Counted from the first letter of the stretch, positions 1 to 10,936 are shown. The stretch is 64,000 nt of DNA from Bagarius yarrelli (GCA_005784505.1 VCAZ01000121.1:1340001-1404000); one strand, 5' to 3'. Program-made: numbers and translations. Notes: generated by a model from the sequence alone, not told the origin.

Positions 1-79
1 TGATCTGATGGATGGAACGAGCTGTGGATCTAAAACAGAAAGTAAATCTCCAGCCTGTCATTTTATCTGCTGTGTAGTT

Positions 80-300
80 ACAGCCAAGAAAGAACAGAAG
101 GAGAGAGAGAGAGAGAGGAGGAGAGAGATACAAAGAGAACAAAAGAAGGGAAGAAAGGAAGAAGACAGAAAAAAAGAAGTAACAAATGGAAAGAAGGAAA
201 GCACAGGAAAAAAGAAATGGAATAAAAAAAGAACAGAGAGATGAAAGAAAAACATAGCGGAAAAAAAATCATTAAAGGAAGGTGGAAATTAAAAAGTAAA
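80..300 (+). repeat. Purine-rich (GA/GAA) low-complexity tract
   Basis: Almost pure A and G, with a short (GA)n core at 101-130. The open frames here are compositional (Lys/Glu/Arg runs, or Phe/Ser/Leu on the other strand) and are not treated as genes. Confidence 0.8.
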
Positions 301-400
301 TAAAACGACAGATTTAATCCAACAGCAGGACAAACAGGAGAAAGGAAAAAGGAATAAAATGCAGGTGAAAAGAAATAATTAATTTTCTATTGGAACATCG

Positions 401-401
<1 letters not shown>

Positions 402-466
<65 letters not shown>
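402..466 (+). repeat. (CA)n microsatellite
   Basis: Alternating CA for about 65 bases with one CCC interruption. Confidence 0.97.
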
Positions 467-468
<2 letters not shown>

Positions 469-940
469 AAATCATCTGGATCACAACAGGAGCAACATCC
501 AGAACCAAAATGGTGGCCAGACGACTTTATTGCTATTTTAAAGTCGGTTTCATCGGTTCATTTTTTTTTTTTTACACACGGCAGCGTGTTGAATCTGTTC
601 ATCAGGTCTGAAACTCCTCCCCCTTTTTTAACAGTTTATCGCTGAAGATTATTGTAATGATTTTTTTTATTTGTCTCAGCGTTGATTTGAGGAGACGCCG
701 TTAACGTCAGTTTCTGATTCTAAAGCTCCCGTCCCCCAGCATGTGTTTAAACCAGGGCAGCACATGTTCATAGAAATCCGGTGTTTGGCATAAGTATTTG
801 TCCCCCCCGGCATTTCCTATTTTTTTCCATTCCATTTTTGCTGCTTAATGTTGATATATAATTATCAATATCGTTTACAGAATGACTTACATGGTTATTG
901 TATGTAAGGTGGCGTAAGTATTTACCCCCCTCCACCCTCC
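467..940. other. Unclassified stretch
   Basis: No gene, no recognised repeat. Contains a T-run near 560 and two T/C homopolymer runs. Confidence 0.5.
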
Positions 941-966
941 CACACACACACACACACACACACACA
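941..966 (+). repeat. (CA)n microsatellite
   Basis: Thirteen CA units, followed by single-copy-looking DNA to about 1200. Confidence 0.95.
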
Positions 967-1210
967 TTGCTGTGACTTCTTCAAGAGGAGAGTGTGAATA
1001 CTTCTTTTGCAAACTTCTTTTTTTTTTCCCCCCCCAGTCACACACAACACACGAATACTTATGCACAGCGCTCGATATTACTTCAGCCATAGAGATTCTT
1101 ATGTTAAAGCATCTATAGGAGCTTTATAGTAGCGTAGCGTCTTAAAAACTAGTTTGTGTGACGGCGCTAATTCGAGATCTTTACACTTTTTGCTAAGCGT
1201 GTGAGGAAAG

Positions 1211-1242
1211 CTGTCTGTCTCTCTCTCTATCTTTCTCTCTCT

Positions 1243-1274
<32 letters not shown>
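1211..1274 (+). repeat. (CT)n microsatellite
   Basis: Imperfect CT array ending in a clean run at 1249-1274. Confidence 0.95.
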
Positions 1275-1278
<4 letters not shown>

Positions 1279-1285
1279 ATCAAAG

Positions 1286-1364
1286 AATTCAATTCAATTC
1301 AGTTGAGTTTTATTTGTATGGCGCTTTTTACAATGGTGATTGTCACAAAGCAGCTTTACAGTTG
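1286..1364 (-). mobile_element. Fish LINE/SINE-like 3' tail fragment
   Basis: Read on the minus strand it has the pattern TAAAGCTGCTTTGTGACAAT, then a short gap, then an AATTGAATT-type end. The same tail recurs at 10730, 20070, 23370, 38030 and 55910. Family not named. Confidence 0.55.
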
Positions 1365-1675
1365 AAGAAATTATGAAACAGAGTTAAAGAGAAGAAGAAG
1401 AACTGAAGTCGTCGTTGAAATGATTCCTAACCAATGCCTCTGGTTCGAGAAGAGGTCTTTATGTGTAATTGTTTTTTTACATCCGTTTATTGACTTGATT
1501 GTTGGGCGTGGTCTGTTACACTGTATGTTATGTAAAATTTGCTCCTTTTTCATATTCAATAAAAGGATTTATGACCTTGTGGGTTCTTTTTGCTGTCAGC
1601 ACATGGCCTATTTACCATATATAATATAATATTTCACCTTCTATAATAAAATCATTTAGAAAAGCAATTAGATAT
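1365..1675. other. Unclassified stretch
   Basis: No coding signal or repeat recognised. Confidence 0.4.
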
Positions 1676-1711
1676 CGGGGCAGCACGGTGGCCTAGTGGT
1701 TAGCACTGTTA
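1676..1711 (+). mobile_element. Mermaid-like SINE, 5' end only
   Basis: Contains GGGGCAGCACGGTGGCCTAG and GGTTAGCACTGTT, the start of the family whose rest is seen at 2142-2455. Truncated after about 35 bases; the following DNA to about 2130 is unclassified. Confidence 0.6.
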
Positions 1712-2141
1712 CTTCGTTTCTTCTTTTCCATAAACCGAAATCCATCATTAAAACTGTCCTGGACATTCTAAATCGTAATTCCGTAATTTATCGTAATTTA
1801 ACTCTGGAGTGCTAGACAAGTGATGGAAGGATGCACCTTAAGCCACATTAATGCTTTCCATAAATAAGTTCCTCCCCCATAGTCTCTCTCGTGTCTCGTA
1901 CACATTTGCTGTATCGGACTTAACACTTCTATAATTTATACAATATAATTCTCAATCCAAACATTACAGATGAAGAGGAAAGAAAAAAACAGGAGGATAG
2001 AATATTGTATAATATTGTGTAATACTGTGTTATTAAAAGGGGCAAAAAAACAACACTACAGCATCACCTGGAATTATTTTAAAGTCACGTCTCAGGAATG
2101 ACATCTGACATCATAGGAAAACAGATCCTGTCTCTCTGACC

Positions 2142-2455
2142 AAATCCTGGGTTTAAGTCCCCTGCAGGGGTCTTTCTGTAAGTTCTGCCGGTGCTTGTGT
2201 GGGTTTACTCCAGATTCCCCGGTTTCCTCCCACAGTCCAAAAACATGTATGTTAGATTAATTGGTGATTCTAAATTGCCCATAGGAGTGAGTGTGTGTGT
2301 GTGTGTGTGTGTGTGGCCCTGTGATAGACTGGTGATCTGTCCAGGGTGTCCCCTTCCTGCCTCTCGCCCTTTCAGAGACGGCTGGGATAGACTCCAGCAG
2401 ATCCCTGTGACCCCGAATTAGGGAATAAGCGGGTATAGAAGATGAATGAATGAAT
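2142..2455 (+). mobile_element. Mermaid-like SINE copy
   Basis: Carries the family order: GCAGGGGTCTTTCTG, TGTGGGTTTACTCC, CCTCCCACAGTCCAAAAACA, AATTGCCCATAGGAGTG, a (GT)n run at 2290-2314, CCAGGGTGTCCCC, TGGGATAGACTCCAGCAG and the end AATAAGCGGGTATAGAAGAT with ATGAATGAAT. The 5' head is missing or decayed. Confidence 0.8.
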
Positions 2456-2639
2456 TAGAAAGTTATGGTAAGATAGAGTTTTAAACAGTTGCGCAGGGTG
2501 TCCACCAGATGGCGACAAATTCACCAAAGTTTCACAAAACACTAAACGCTGACCAGCCGAACCAGTGAGACGTTCAGCACTAAATTTACATTATTAATAT
2601 GTGACTATTCGAAATTTCACATTAATTTAAAAAATAAAT

Positions 2640-3140
2640 ACTAACAGAGAAGAGACAAAAAAACAAAAAGAAAATACCAGAAAATAAAAGAGAGCAATTG
2701 TGGGAAGGAAAGATGGAACAGATGAGAGACATGCAAAAACAGAGAGAGAAAAAATAAGGACCAAAAAAGCCATAAAAACGAAAAGGGCAGGTGAAGGGAG
2801 AATGAATGGAAAGAAATAATGTGAGAAGTAAAAATCATAAGGTAGGAAAAGGAAGGAAATAAATGCCAGCCACCAGAAGTATGTTTAAAAAAAGAGCAAA
2901 AAAAACAAGCCACATAAAAAGGCCAATAGATGAGAAAAGAAAAGAAATAAAATGAAATTAAATATTGAAAATATGGCAGATAATTTCACATCAACCAGAA
3001 CTGGAAAGAAAAAGGACCAAAACAAGACAGAAACGAAAGGAGGAAAAACAGACTAAAAGTATATTTAAAAAAAGATAGAAAGAAGGAGACAAAATAAAGA
3101 CAAAAAGAAGATAAGGACAAAAGACAGAGAAAAGAATTTT
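2640..3140 (+). repeat. A/G-rich low-complexity tract
   Basis: About 500 bases dominated by A with scattered G (AAAGAAGGAGACAAAA pattern). No conserved frame. Confidence 0.7.
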
Positions 3141-3157
3141 TTTACACCTCTTGAGTT

Positions 3158-3222
3158 TATTATATTATATTATATTATATTATATTATATTATATTATAT
3201 TATATTATATATTATATTATAT
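3158..3222 (+). repeat. (TATAT)n pentanucleotide microsatellite
   Basis: TATTA/TATAT units repeated about thirteen times. Confidence 0.95.
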
Positions 3223-3578
3223 TTCTGTTTCTCTCTGGTATTCCGTTGTATTTTCCGTTTAAACCCACATACGTCTGAGGAATGAGTGTAAAATGTAAAT
3301 GTCCTGCTGAGGAGGTTTAATGTTCATTTTATTTCCATCTGTTCAGAGTGACTGGATTGTAACAGCAGTGTGTGCAGTGTGTACAGTACAGACATTAAGC
3401 TGTACAGTACATTCAGTACGTTCTAAAACCTGACATTAGCGCCCATAAAGATCAGAGATACGGTTCTGCTCCGCTGCACTTTACCTGAGCTGAGGTCTGT
3501 CCATCACGCTATAAAACACAGTATTAAAGTCCATAAAGAAGATTAGATTCAATTCTTCACCGCTTCATTTCCTGCCTG
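3223..3578. other. Unclassified stretch before the minisatellite
   Basis: No gene seen. A GTACAGTACA-type motif recurs near 3380-3420. Confidence 0.4.
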
Positions 3579-4042
3579 TTGCGTGGCCTAAACTACACAC
3601 TGTTTATTAAACAGAACATAAAAACCTTCACCTCACACCACTCGAATGTGGGCGTGGCCTAAACTACACACTGTTTATTAAACAGAACATAAAAACCTTC
3701 ACCTCACACCACTCGAATGTGGGCGTGGCCTAAACTACACACTGTTTATTAAACAGAACATGAAAACCTTCACCTCACACCACTCGAATGTGGGCGTGGC
3801 CTAAACTACACACTGTTTATTAAACAGAACATAAAAACCTTCACCTCACACCACTCGAATGTGGGCGTGGCCTAAACTACACACTGTTTATTAAACAGAA
3901 CATGAAAACCTTCACCTCACACCACTCGAATGTGGGCGTGGCCTAAACTACACACTGTTTATTAAACAGAACATGAAAACCTTCACCTCACACCACTCGA
4001 ATGTGGGCGTGGCCTAAACTACACACTGTTTATTAAACAGAA
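3579..4042 (+). repeat. 71-bp minisatellite, homogeneous block
   Basis: About six and a half nearly identical copies with starts at 3579, 3650, 3721, 3792, 3863, 3934 and 4005. Each unit opens GGGCGTGGCCTAAACTACAC, then CTGTTTATTAAACAGAAC, and ends CACCACTCGAATGT. Copies differ mainly by an A/G change after AACAT. This is the most homogenised part of a domain that continues to 8330. Confidence 0.97.
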
Positions 4043-4790
4043 TGGGCGTGGCCTAAACAACACACACACTGTTCACTATGCAGAACTCACGGACACCTTT
4101 CTTTTATATCACTGTGGGCGTGGCCTAAATCACACACTTCACTATACAAGACATAAATACCTTCCTTTAATATTACTGGAGGCGTGGCCTAAACCACACA
4201 CTGTTCACTATTTAGGACATAAACACCTTCCTGTAATATTACTGTGGGTGTGGCCTAAACCACACACTCTTCACTATACAGAACTCACGGACACCTTTCT
4301 TTTATATCACTGTGGGCGTGGCCTAAACCACACACTCTTCACTATAAAAGACATAAACACTTTTCTTTAATATTACTGTAGGCATGGCCTAAACAACACA
4401 CTGTTCACCATACAGAACTCACGGACACCTTTCTTTTATGTCACTATGGGCGTGGCCTAAACCACACACTCTTCACTATACAAGGTATAAACACCTTCCT
4501 TTAATATTATTGTAGGCCTGGCCTAAACCACACACTGTTCACTATACAGTACACAGAAACACCTATATTACAGAACACTGTGGGCGTGTCCTAAACCACA
4601 CACTGTTCACTATACAAAAAATACACACCTTCCTTTAATATTACTGTGGGCGTGTCCTAAACCACACACTGTTCACTATTTAGGACATAAACACCTTCCT
4701 GTAATATTACTGTGGGTGTGGCCTAAACCACACAACGTTGATTACACATTATGGGCGTGGCCTAAATCACTGGACAAAAACACCTTTACA
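4043..4790 (+). repeat. Diverged 62-75 bp units of the same minisatellite
   Basis: Units share GGGCGTGGCCTAAACCACAC, CTGTTCACTATACAG and a TTCCTTTAATATTACTGT-type end, with many substitutions and small indels. Each unit begins with a GGGCGTGGC motif, which resembles an Sp/KLF box. Confidence 0.93.
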
Positions 4791-5289
4791 GGACACTATA
4801 AGCACAATCAGATTAAGGAAAGGAAAAGGGATTTATTAATCTGCTTGATTTCATTCCAACTGAAACATTTTTATATTTTGATCCAGGTATTATTTTGCAT
4901 CTATCGTGGTCTTTTTGTGAAGGTTAATGATGTATAATAATTTCAGGTGAATTTATTTCAGTTTTATGTTATGATCTTAAACACTTATTACTTCTCAAAG
5001 TCTTACTGTAAATTAGACACTGCATCCTTGCAGCTAGACCTTTCACCACATTTCTAAATAATGCATTAGGAGTATTTTGTCCAATTCAATAAATTTGTGG
5101 AAATTTGTGGTTACTGCAGTTCATTGTGGGGTTTCAAGGGCAGATCATTTCCACAGAGCTTTCAGATATGATTCGGATCTCCCTGCAGCTGATGACCTTT
5201 GCCCTACAACTTTTGCCTGCTTTCCATTAAATGCCGCAGCTGCAATGTGACCTTTTAGTGAGCAGATAAAGATGATCTGGACCAATCTT
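4791..5289. other. Unclassified gap within the minisatellite domain
   Basis: No repeat unit recognised and no coding signal. Confidence 0.4.
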
Positions 5290-7345
5290 AGTGTTCATCC
5301 CTGATGAAATTCCTCCCAGACCACAAAGTCTGTTCACCCTGTAGGACACAACACTGACCTTCCAAAACATCTCACCATCAATAATCTACTACGGACGTAT
5401 CCCTAACAAGACCTTGATTAGCTTGTTCAGCTGTGCTGCATTAGGGTTGGAGATACATTACATTTACATTTACGGCATTTGGCAGATGTCCTTATCCAAT
5501 GGGACTTACTTTTATCCTTTTTTATACAACTGAGCAATTCGGGGTTAAAGGCCTTGCTTAGGGGCCCAACAATGGTAACTTGGTTGTGCTGGGAATCAAA
5601 CTCTACTTCCAATTACCAGTCCAACACCTTAACAAAAGCCCTGTTCACTTTTTAGGACACAATACCAACTTTCTATCTATTATGGTTGTGTCTTAAACAC
5701 AAAGCCTGTTAACCTTTAAGGCAAAAGACCACCATTATTAGTGAACTATGGATGTGTCCCAAACCACCAACAATAATCTAGTACAGATGGATCCCAAGAC
5801 ATAAACTTTATTTACACTCAGAACAAAGAATTTCATTAATCTTTAATCATTAATCTTCCCTGGATGTGTCCTCCCTTCCCTGTCCTCACCCTTCTAAAAC
5901 ATTTCACTATCATTTAAGTTCAAGTTATTCCGCTACAAATGTGTCTTTAAAGATCTTACCTCATTAGACCTAAACCACAAACTTTTCATCTACTGTGGAC
6001 ATGTTCCAAACCCCAAATTCTGTTTACTATTCATGTCAAATCACCAACCCTCAAATCAAAATCTCACCAATATTCAAATAAAATTAATTCACTACAGCTG
6101 TGTCCCAAACCACAACCCTCCCATTATTAGTCAACAGTTAACGTGTCACAAATCTTGTTCACTCTACAGGACCCAACCTTATAAAGCATCTCACCACCAT
6201 AAATCTGCTATGGGCGTGTCACGACCTTTTAGAACATATCATCACTATAAATCCGCTATGGGCGTGTCACGACCTTCAACAAACATCACACCACCATAAA
6301 TCTGCGATAAACGTGTCCCAAACCACAAGCTTTGGTCACTCTTTAGGCTACAAAATCAACCTTAAAAACATCCCACCATTATTCATATTCAAATTATTCC
6401 ACTACAGCTGCGTCCCAAACCGCAAACCCTCCTTATTTCAGAACACCGTTTTTTAATAATGTCTTACTTCATACATCCACAGTGAATTTGTCAATAATTT
6501 CAAATCTTGTTCACTCTACAGGACACGGCACCAACCTTCTAAAAAGATCTTACCATTATAAGTCCACTATGAACAAGTTCCAAACCACAATTACAAACCC
6601 TGTTTACTATTCAGGCCAGAATATCATCCTTCAAATTCCCCATTAAATCTTACTATTATTCAAATTCAAATAACTCCACTATGGATGTGTCCCAAACCAC
6701 AAACCCTCCATCAGTCCACAATAGACATGTCACAAATCATAAATCCTGTGACTCACCACAATAAATCCACTATAGACGTGTCCCAAACTACAAGCTCTGG
6801 TCACTCTTTAGTCGCTCTTTAGACGTCTAAAACGTCTCACCATCATTTAAATTCAAATTTTAAATAATTTTACTACAGCTGTGTCCCAAACCACAAACCC
6901 TGTTAACCATTCAGGACATTACATAAGCTACAAACCTTTAATCTATTGTTGACATGTCCCAAACCACAAATCCTGTTTACTATTGAGTTCATATCACTAT
7001 TCATTAAATTTACCATCATATGTCTCCATTCAAATTAAGATAATAACTTAGTCACTATACATGTATAATTAAGTCCGGTGGAGACAAACTCCCTGTGTCT
7101 ACAAATGTGTCCCAAATCACAAACCATTTCTTGTTTTAAAAAAAACGTCTCACCTCCTTAGACCAAAGTAAAGGTGTCTTACTTTCAAATCCTATTCACT
7201 CAACAGAACACAACACCAACCTTTTAAAATATTTTGCTATCATTATACAGTTTGAATGTGTCTAAAACCCACTAAATATTAATCTAGTGTGGACGTGTCC
7301 CAAACCACAGGTTTTGTTTACTCTTGCGGACAGAATTTTTTAAAA
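5290..7345 (+). repeat. Decayed long-unit part of the minisatellite domain
   Basis: Dozens of degenerate copies of GTGTCCCAAACCACAAACCC, each followed by TGTTCACT, AGGACACAACACCAACC and TCTCACCAT-type segments at irregular 60-150 base spacing. The core aligns with the 71-bp unit (GTGGCC-TAAACCACAC), so both parts share ancestry. A SINE interrupts it at 5455-5634. Confidence 0.8.
5455..5634 (-). mobile_element. tRNA-derived SINE, full-length-like
   Basis: In reverse: box-B-like GATTCCCAGCACAAC near the head, GGGCCCCTAAGCAAGGCC, then CAACTGAGC and TGCCAAATGCCGTAAATGT tail seen from the plus strand. Inserted in a minisatellite unit. This family has about 28 copies in the window. Confidence 0.8.
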
Positions 7346-8190
7346 CATCACCATTACTAGTGCACTGTGGATGTGTCCCAAACCATAAACTACTAATCCA
7401 ATGTGGATGTGTCCCAAACCACAAACCAATAATCCAGTTTGAATTTGTCCCAAACCACAAACTACTAATCCAGTGTGGATGTGTCCCAAACCACAAACTA
7501 CTAATCCAGTTTGAATGTGTCTCAAACCAAAAACTACTAATCCAGTGTGAATGTGTCCAAAACCACAAACTACTAATCCAGTGTGGTTGTGTCCCAAACC
7601 ACAAACTACTAATCCAATGTGGTTGTGTTCTAAACCACAAACTACTTATTCAGTTTAAATGTGTCCCAAACCACAAACTATTAATGCAGTGTGGTTGTGT
7701 CCTGAACCACAAAGTACAAATCCAGTGTGAATGTGTCCCAAACCAAAAACTACTAATCCAATGTGGCTGTGTCCCAAACCAAAAACTACTAATCCAGTGT
7801 GGTTGTGTCCTAAACCACAAACTACTAATCCAGTGTGAATGTGTCCCAAACCAAAAACTACTAATCCAGTGTGGATGTGTCCCAAACTGCAAACTACTAA
7901 TCCAATTTGAATTTGTCCCAAACCAAAAACTACTAATTCAGTGTGGTTGTGTCCCAAACCACAAACTACTAATCCAGTTTGGTTGTGTCCAAAACCACAA
8001 ACTACTAATCCAGTGTGGTTGTGTCCTAAACCACAAACTACTAATCCAATGTGGTTGTGTCCTAAACCACAAACTACTAATCCAGTGTGAATGTGTCCCA
8101 AACCAAAAACTACTAATCCAGTGTGGTTGTGTCCTAAACCAAAAATTACTAATCCAATGTGGATGTGTCTCAAACCAAAAACCCTGTTTA
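7346..8190 (+). repeat. 36-bp minisatellite (about 23 units)
   Basis: Units of 36 bases such as GTGTCCCAAACCACAAACTA then CTAATCCAGTGTGGTT repeat in register (GTGTCCC at 7373, 7409 and so on). They look like an internally shortened version of the longer unit upstream. Because 36 is a multiple of three and the unit lacks stops in several frames, long open frames exist on both strands; the plus one (7324-8268) would be a 12-residue repeat of type LLIQCGCVPNHK. I do not annotate it as a protein. Confidence 0.96.
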
Positions 8191-8340
8191 CTTCTCAGGA
8201 AAAAACACCAACCCTACACATCTCACCCTCATCTTACTATAGCCTTATTATGGATGTTTTCCAAATGAATAACCATTAATCCAGCATATCTGTGTCCCAA
8301 ACCAGAAACCATGTTAGAATCAACACCAAAACATCTCACC
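8191..8340 (+). repeat. Decayed end of the minisatellite domain
   Basis: A few degenerate GTGTCCCAAACCA units, last clear one near 8292. Confidence 0.7.
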
Positions 8341-8814
8341 ACCACTAAAATAGTACCATCAAACTGATCTATATAAAGCCACATAAACACCATCATGTTT
8401 GTATATATTTACTAGCATAACAAAGACTGCGCAACAAGCCACGCACTGCAGATTCTCATGTTTGCTCCCATGTTTCCTCCGGAAACAAGAAAACAATAAC
8501 CCACAAGATCCTCTTAGGGATGTGACATGATTAACTTCCTCATATTTAAAATTGTTCTGCTATTTGGTTGAAATAATTACACAGATTTATCTGAAGGCGC
8601 ATTCTGTGATAACCTTTAACTTGTCTTTGTGTTAAAGGCCTCCGTTGTTCCTAATTAGAACGTCACATTTGCATCAGCTGGGCTGAAGGCAGCGAGTCAC
8701 ATGAATGACCTCAGAGGTTCCGAGTGTGATCCATGCCATGTGGACGGGGTTCGAAAACACTGAACAAAGATCTATAAAGAGCCAATCAAACAAGTCGACA
8801 AGCACTGCATACAA
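8341..8814. other. Non-repetitive stretch, possible conserved element at 8590-8730
   Basis: No frame worth calling. The 8590-8730 segment has balanced composition, a CCTAATTAGAACG homeodomain-like site and no similarity to the repeat families here, which suggests a conserved noncoding element. Inference only. Confidence 0.3.
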
Positions 8815-8901
8815 ACATTATAACCTATTTATATAGAGTAATAAGCAGACTTCCTTAAGTCAGACACACCCTGTGCTTCATGACCATGATGCGCAGGGTA
8901 A
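8815..8901 (+). repeat. 87-bp direct repeat, copy 1
   Basis: Matches 9776-9862 with a single visible substitution (ACACCCTGTG versus ACACTCTGTG). Confidence 0.95.
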
Positions 8902-8952
8902 ATTTAGTTGGGGTCAGAGTGTAGACTCAGCTATAGAGTGCCTCCTTTATCA

Positions 8953-9141
8953 CCCTATTCCTCTCTCTCCCTCTATTTCTCTTTCTTCTTCTCTTTCTCT
9001 CTCTTTTTCTCTTTCTCTCTCTTTTTTCTCTCTCCCTCTCTCACCCACTCTCTCTCTCCATCTCTCTCTCCCTTTTTTTTTTCTCTCACCCCACTTTCTC
9101 TCCCCCTCTTTCTCTCTTTATCTCTCACCCTCTCTTTTTTT
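8953..9141 (+). repeat. CT-rich polypyrimidine tract
   Basis: About 190 bases almost free of A and G. Open frames here give Ser/Leu/Phe runs and are compositional. Confidence 0.9.
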
Positions 9142-9180
9142 GCTCTGCTGCATAAGAAAAACTTTACTTTGCAGCAGAGC
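9142..9180. repeat. Perfect 11-bp inverted repeat
   Basis: GCTCTGCTGCA and its exact reverse complement TGCAGCAGAGC flank a 17-base AT-rich loop, directly after the CT tract. Confidence 0.85.
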
Positions 9181-9363
9181 TAAACTAATCATCACTTATG
9201 TTTAAACTCATTTATTGACATTTTTTAAAAATATATTTATTTATTTAGTCGCTGCTTTTTATTTGTGTGTAAATAAAGTTGTGTAAAAAGTAAAAAAAAA
9301 AGTCTTTTTAAAGATTTTAAAACGGTTTAGAAAACAAAGACAAAATTAATTGCTGAAAAAAAC

Positions 9364-9382
9364 GTGTGTGTGTGTGTGTGTG
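9364..9382 (+). repeat. (TG)n microsatellite
   Basis: Short perfect TG run. Confidence 0.9.
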
Positions 9383-9544
9383 AGATGTGATTGTAAATGA
9401 CAGGTGATGTGATGTTAATGTCCATCACAGGACTGAGACTGACTTTACTTTAATCTGTTTTATAGAATCAGAACAGAGACTTTGGAGGGGACGGGATGTA
9501 AAAACACGACGAGTAGTTTGAAATTCAGGGTTTTTTGCTTCGTC

Positions 9545-9690
9545 CCAATCAGATCAGAAGAAACGAGTAACTAATTACTGGAGTAGATTTTTCCATTGGA
9601 AACTTTGTTACTCCTACTTGAGTAACTATTTCTAGAAGTAATTGTACTTTTACTTTTCCTGATTTGGGCTACTTTACTCACCTCTGAATG
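9545..9690 (+). mobile_element. Dispersed hAT-like repeat fragment
   Basis: Contains TACTTGAGTAACT and AATTGTACTTTTACTTTTCC; a related segment lies at 42330-42480. These patterns are familiar from nonautonomous fish DNA transposons. Confidence 0.45.
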
Positions 9691-9775
9691 GGATGCAGGA
9701 TGCATAGAAAGATAAAATATTGATATGGTGTAAAATTTAAAATGAGTGTTGTAGATTTATAGTTATAGATTGACA

Positions 9776-9862
9776 ACATTATAACCTATTTATATAGAGT
9801 AATAAGCAGACTTCCTTAAGTCAGACACACTCTGTGCTTCATGACCATGATGCGCAGGGTAA
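9776..9862 (+). repeat. 87-bp direct repeat, copy 2
   Basis: Second copy of 8815-8901. The pair brackets 874 bases that include the CT tract. Confidence 0.95.
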
Positions 9863-10029
9863 TGAAGGGTAAAAATGAGTCATATTGGCCATATTAATCA
9901 TATTGGCGAAGCCCCCAAATAAAATTCTGCTTAGCGCCCCCTAAAGGCTTGCCCTGGCACATACTGAGATGTGATGATACTACTGAATCTTTCTGATTGA
10001 CACCAGACACTTTACTCTTAAGATTTCTT

Positions 10030-10260
10030 ACTTGTACCATCTAAGAGTGTAACATCGCGGACTTCACAGCAGGCAGTAGCTCTCTGCGAGTTTTTAGTCT
10101 GCGGGTGCAACAGAGCGCGGTTGCCTGGCAATGCCGCCATGCCGCCTAATCAGTAGAATGCAAGGCACCTGAGTGCATGCCTATAAAAGAACAAAGAACT
10201 AAGCAGTCGTGTGCGGTCATTTAGGGAGCACCAGGTTTGGGGCGCAGCCCTGGTATAGGA
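10030..10260 (+). promoter_or_regulatory. GC-richer block with a TATAAAAG box (possible LTR)
   Basis: A CpG-containing block with TATAAAAG near 10181 and a purine-rich stretch after it. It could be a solo LTR or promoter-like relic. No terminal TG...CA pair or target duplication was found. Confidence 0.2.
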
Positions 10261-10535
10261 AACAAAAAGTAAAACAGTAAAGGTAAAGGCTAAAAAGAAG
10301 AAGAAAAAAGATTTCAGAAAAGAATCTTACAAAAGAAAACTAAGAAAGAAGGTATTTCAGAAAAGGAAATAAGAAAGAAAGGTTTTTTTAGAAACAAATC
10401 TTAGAAAAGAAAATAAGAAAGAAAGGATTTCAGAACAGAAAACACAAAAGAAAGGATTTCAGAATAGAGAAGAAAAAATGGTTTCAGAAAAGAAAAAGAA
10501 AAAGAAAAAATTATGAAAGAAGAGAATTGAAGTTT
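10261..10535 (+). repeat. Purine-rich tract with degenerate AAGAAAGAAAGGATTTCAG units
   Basis: Three to five imperfect copies of a GGATTTCAGAAAAGAAAA-like unit. Confidence 0.65.
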
Positions 10536-10689
10536 TTTTGGGGAACAGGATTTTGTTTGCATTATGCTTTTGGTTTATTTACGGCTGAAGAGAATTAAAT
10601 TGCTAATTGGTTTAAAGACACAAGCACCCCCGGCCCCCGGTGTGTCCACCAGCATTAGCTGAGTGGAGATCCACCAAGCACATATTCCT

Positions 10690-10900
10690 CTTCTGTTTAG
10701 GACTCAAAGATAACATCAAGTGTGTTCCCCTGGGAGCACACACCATTACAAAGGGAGTTTTTCCTTGCCACAGTCACCCCAGGCTTAATGTTTGGTTTTT
10801 TTTGTATTCCTACTAATGTTCTGTAAAGCTGCTTTGAGACAATATTCATTGTTAGAAGCTCTATAGAAATATAGGAAACCTGATTTAAAATTAAATTCAA
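10690..10900 (+). mobile_element. LINE/SINE-like 3' tail fragment
   Basis: GGGAGTTTTTCCTTGCCACAGTC and GTAAAGCTGCTTTGAGACAA followed by a TATAGAAATA tail. Confidence 0.55.
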
Positions 10901-10936
10901 ATTTATTTTCTCACCAGTTTTACCCAGTTGGGTTCT

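Noticed and set aside
8..272. Lys/Glu-rich or Phe/Ser-rich open frames
   Set aside because: Compositional product of a purine tract on both strands.
7346..8190. CRISPR-like array
   Set aside because: Period is 36 bp, but units are contiguous with no spacers, and the context is a fish nuclear genome.
7284..8268. Repetitive secreted or Cys-rich protein gene
   Set aside because: Several frames on both strands are equally open because of the unit structure. No promoter, signal peptide or splice context supports a gene.
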